Assembly: GCA_021463865.1 (NCBI GenBank) | Contig: JAJTXY010000034.1 | Location: forward strand, 1-45,164 | DNA: 45,164 nucleotides | Reading direction: 5' to 3' | Source: Anaerolineae bacterium | GTDB taxonomy: Bacteria; Chloroflexota; Anaerolineae; Aggregatilineales; J027 | Part shown: piece after piece, positions 43,440 to 45,164 of the stretch | Numbering within the stretch: the stretch's first letter is position 1 | Layout: each line of letters starts with the position of its first letter | The notes under the pieces: generated by a model | What the model saw: the letters and a program-made list of their open reading frames with translations, nothing else | Told to the model about the DNA's origin: nothing | Database searches by the model: none | Program-made: the position numbers and the translations under genes

Positions 43440-43760
43440 TTAGATGCCTTCAATGGCTTCAATCTTCAGCCGGGTGTAATACTGGCGATGGCCTTGACGC
43501 CGACGATAGCGCTGCTTGGCTTTATATTTCCACACCAGAATTTTGGGGCCACGATATTGCTTTACGACGGTGGCCTTGACTGTTGCACCCTTGACCAATG
43601 GCTTGCCAATCGTGGGGTCGCCATTTTCACGGGCAATCAACAGCACTTCGCCCAACGTCACTTCTGCGCCTGCGTCTACAGGCAGTTTTTCCACGTCAAT
43701 CATCTCACCGACGACAGCGCGGTATTGTTTTCCACCAGATCGAACAATTGCGTAATTCAT
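43440..43760 (-). CDS. rplU: Ribosomal protein L21
   Basis: 106 aa from the ATG at 43760 ([14 protein letters not shown]), the true family start; an in-frame upstream start at 43793 adds residues not found in L21. Conserved GGKQY, GEVLLI, VKATVV and [16 protein letters not shown] are present. It binds 23S rRNA. It is first gene of the operon, about 125 bp below a strong promoter. Confidence 0.97.
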   Translation of the reverse strand: MNYAIVRSGGKQYRAVVGEMIDVEKLPVDAGAEVTLGEVLLIARENGDPTIGKPLVKGATVKATVVKQYRGPKILVWKYKAKQRYRRRQGHRQYYTRLKIEAIEGI

Positions 43761-43859
43761 GTTGAAAGGATTTCTCCAATTCTCACTTGCCACCGCTACG
43801 GGGTCACATTTTCACTGATGACTGAACGTGAAACCATAACGGGGAAAATTGGCTAACGA

Positions 43860-43880
43860 AAAAAAGCGCATTACTGCGGG
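43860..43880 (-). terminator. Weak terminator-like hairpin upstream of rplU
   Basis: CGCA-GTAA-TGCG followed by a run of seven T on the minus strand, just below the rplU promoter -10. The stem is only 4 bp. It may end GNAT-gene transcripts or act in the rplU leader. Confidence 0.3.
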
Positions 43881-43884
43881 AGGG

Positions 43885-43914
43885 TATTATACAAACTGGC
43901 CTTCACCAACGTCA
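43885..43914 (-). promoter_or_regulatory. Strong sigma70-type promoter for rplU-rpmA-rpmE
   Basis: On the minus strand TTGACG (43909-43914) and a perfect TATAAT (43885-43890) are 18 nt apart, 125 bp upstream of the rplU ATG. The -35 lies directly after the GNAT stop codon at 43919. Confidence 0.75.
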
Positions 43915-43918
43915 ATGC

Positions 43919-44791
43919 TTAACCAATCGCAAAACTCATCAGGCTGTAGATTAATTCGCGCCGGCCCGGATGTTGAGTACCCCCATACCGCATATGGGCA
44001 TTGGTACGGAAATGTTGAAAGCCATATTTCAGCACCAACGCTTGGGCAAAGGGGTTAATCACAGGTGCGATCATCATGATTCGTCCTTCAATTGGGACGG
44101 ATAGCGCGGCTTGCAGCAGGGCTTCGGCGGCTAGTGGATTCAGTGCAACCAGTGGCCCGATCCGTTTTGGCTGCGAAAAAACAAACCCCACCAGTTGACC
44201 AGAGGCATCTTCCGCCACAAACGAACGTTCAGGCAGTGCCTCAATCAGCAGGGCAAACAGCCGTTCTCGGTTTGCGCCAAAAATCGGGGTATCCAGTTGA
44301 GTCAGATTAGGAATATCGTCAGGTCGTATCAATCGCGTGGTGATGCTTTCCCTAGCAATAGACTGAAAATCTGTTGGCTTTCTTACCAACGGCCCCTCAA
44401 TCCAATATTGGGCGCTTTGACCATCCTCCACAAAGCCCAATTTGCGATACAGCGGTTCGCCCATCGCGCTGGCATCTAACAAGGCATTTGGGCATCCTGC
44501 CGCTTCCATTTCGGCAAGGCCATGTTTCATCAATGCTTCAGCGATTCCTTTGCGCTGGAAATCCGGATGCACCGCCATAAACCCAACGTAAGCCAGCGGG
44601 CCGTAATTCACAACTCCTACCATTCCAGCAGGTAACCCGTCCCATTCCGCCAGATACCAATCATGCGGCGCGAGGGTTAGATAGAGATTCAAATCCTCTT
44701 GATAGCTGCGTGAAGACTGAAAAGCCGCCACGAGAATTTCGTTAGCGGCATCAATATCGGGGGTATAGAGATTACGAATGTTCAGAGTCAT
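43919..44791 (-). CDS. GNAT acetyltransferase with second GNAT-like domain
   Basis: 290 aa. The N-terminal GNAT domain (about 1-130) shows the acetyl-CoA loop FMAVHPDFQRKGIAEALMKHG and LYRKLGFVEDG. The C-terminal half (about 150-290) looks like the second, degenerate GNAT fold (Acetyltransf_18 type) with MIAPVINPFAQALVLKYGFQ. The substrate is unknown. ATG at 44791; it starts 10 bp after the stop of the sugar transferase gene, so it may be cotranscribed. Confidence 0.87.
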   Translation of the reverse strand: MTLNIRNLYTPDIDAANEILVAAFQSSRSYQEDLNLYLTLAPHDWYLAEWDGLPAGMVGVVNYGPLAYVGFMAVHPDFQRKGIAEALMKHGLAEMEAAGCPNALLDASAMGEPLYRKLGFVEDGQSAQYWIEGPLVRKPTDFQSIARESITTRLIRPDDIPNLTQLDTPIFGANRERLFALLIEALPERSFVAEDASGQLVGFVFSQPKRIGPLVALNPLAAEALLQAALSVPIEGRIMMIAPVINPFAQALVLKYGFQHFRTNAHMRYGGTQHPGRRELIYSLMSFAIG

Positions 44792-44800
44792 CTCGTCGAA

Positions 44801-45164
44801 TCAGAACCCGCCACGTCCGAAGATCATCACCAGTGGGGTCTTCAGAATCAGCTTAATATCAGTCATCAACGACTGACTTTGGATGTATTCGATGTCCAGC
44901 TTGCACATCCCATCAAAATCCGCCGCACTCCGCGCACTCACCTGCCACGGCCCAGTGATTCCAGCGACAGCCTGTAGCCGCTGCTTGTGCCATGCCTCAT
45001 ATTCTTCCACTTCGTAAGGAATGCAGGGACGTGGCCCAACCAGTGTCATCTCGCCCTTGAGCACATTGATGAATTGGGGCAGTTCGTCTAAAGAAGTCTT
45101 GCGCAGGAACTTGCCAATCAAAGTCACTCGTGGGTCTTTGATGATCTTCTTGATCTCCGCATTC
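44801..45164 (-). CDS. Polyprenyl-phosphate sugar-phosphate transferase (WcaJ/RfbP type), N-terminus cut off
   Basis: Partial: the frame runs off the right edge. The visible ~121 residues are the C-terminus of the bacterial sugar transferase domain: NAEIKKIIKDPRVTLIGKFL, RKTSLDELPQFINVLKGEM, TLVGPRPCIPYEVEEYEAWH, GITGPWQVSARS and YIQSQSLMTDIKLILKTP. These enzymes load the first sugar phosphate onto undecaprenyl phosphate, starting exopolysaccharide or capsule synthesis. The catalytic lysine/aspartate region and any N-terminal membrane segments lie outside the window. An internal ATG/GTG near 45127 is not the real start. Confidence 0.93.
   Translation of the reverse strand, partial: NAEIKKIIKDPRVTLIGKFLRKTSLDELPQFINVLKGEMTLVGPRPCIPYEVEEYEAWHKQRLQAVAGITGPWQVSARSAADFDGMCKLDIEYIQSQSLMTDIKLILKTPLVMIFGRGGF

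Noticed and set aside
1-45164. CRISPR array, prophage, rRNA or tRNA genes
   Set aside because: No regularly spaced repeats, phage structural genes, integrase, or cloverleaf-like conserved tRNA segments were seen in any gap.

Overview
The window looks like a piece of a mid-GC Chloroflexota chromosome (Anaerolineae-like), though this is inferred from gene style and not from a marker tree. The signs are Thr/Pro-rich spacers in surface proteins, lipoproteins with LysM, SH3b and PA14 domains, multi-GAF histidine kinases, DUF2723 and DUF4058 proteins, and many TTG/GTG starts with good Shine-Dalgarno sites. There is no CRISPR array, rRNA, recognisable tRNA, phage or transposase gene. Both ends cut through genes: a Ser/Thr kinase on the left and a sugar-phosphate transferase on the right.

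Layout. 1-8.5 kb (minus): membrane Ser/Thr kinase, a very large multi-GAF histidine kinase ending in a T-tailed terminator, and a DUF2723 membrane protein. 8.6-10.4 kb (plus): LysM lipoprotein and DUF4058 protein, converging on priA. 10.4-18.1 kb (minus): priA, a MEMO1-family protein, aspS, a small unknown gene, and thyX interrupted by an HNH-containing intein. 18.2-20.1 kb (plus): a P-loop ATPase and endonuclease V. 20.2-26.6 kb (minus): a complete five-gene peptide/nickel-type ABC importer (binding protein, two permeases, two ATPases). 27.0-29.5 kb (plus): a threonine-synthase-like PLP enzyme fused to two receiver domains, overlapping a free-standing receiver gene by one base. 29.9-31.9 kb (plus): a secreted PA14/SH3b protein and a YaeQ-like protein. 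32.0-35.9 kb (minus): a PaaK-like adenylate-forming protein bracketed by two 100-bp repeats, then a LprG-type lipoprotein and a DHA2-type MFS exporter with overlapping reading frames. 36.0-39.9 kb (plus): LCP protein, DUF218/YdcF protein and a GH13-like glycosidase. 40.0-45.2 kb (minus): galT, a TlpA-like lipoprotein, tdk, then the ribosomal protein operon rplU-rpmA-rpmE, a GNAT protein and the sugar transferase.

Themes. thyX and tdk supply dTMP by the de novo and salvage routes. priA and nfi serve replication restart and repair. The LCP, YdcF, sugar transferase, LprG/MFS, LysM and SH3b genes point to envelope assembly. The most unusual items are the threonine synthase-REC-REC fusion with its coupled REC gene, ribosomal protein L31 carrying an RNA-polymerase alpha-CTD-like tail, the thyX intein inside the ThyX signature motif, and a family of short terminal-inverted-repeat elements, two copies of which supply the TAG stop codon of the gene they abut.
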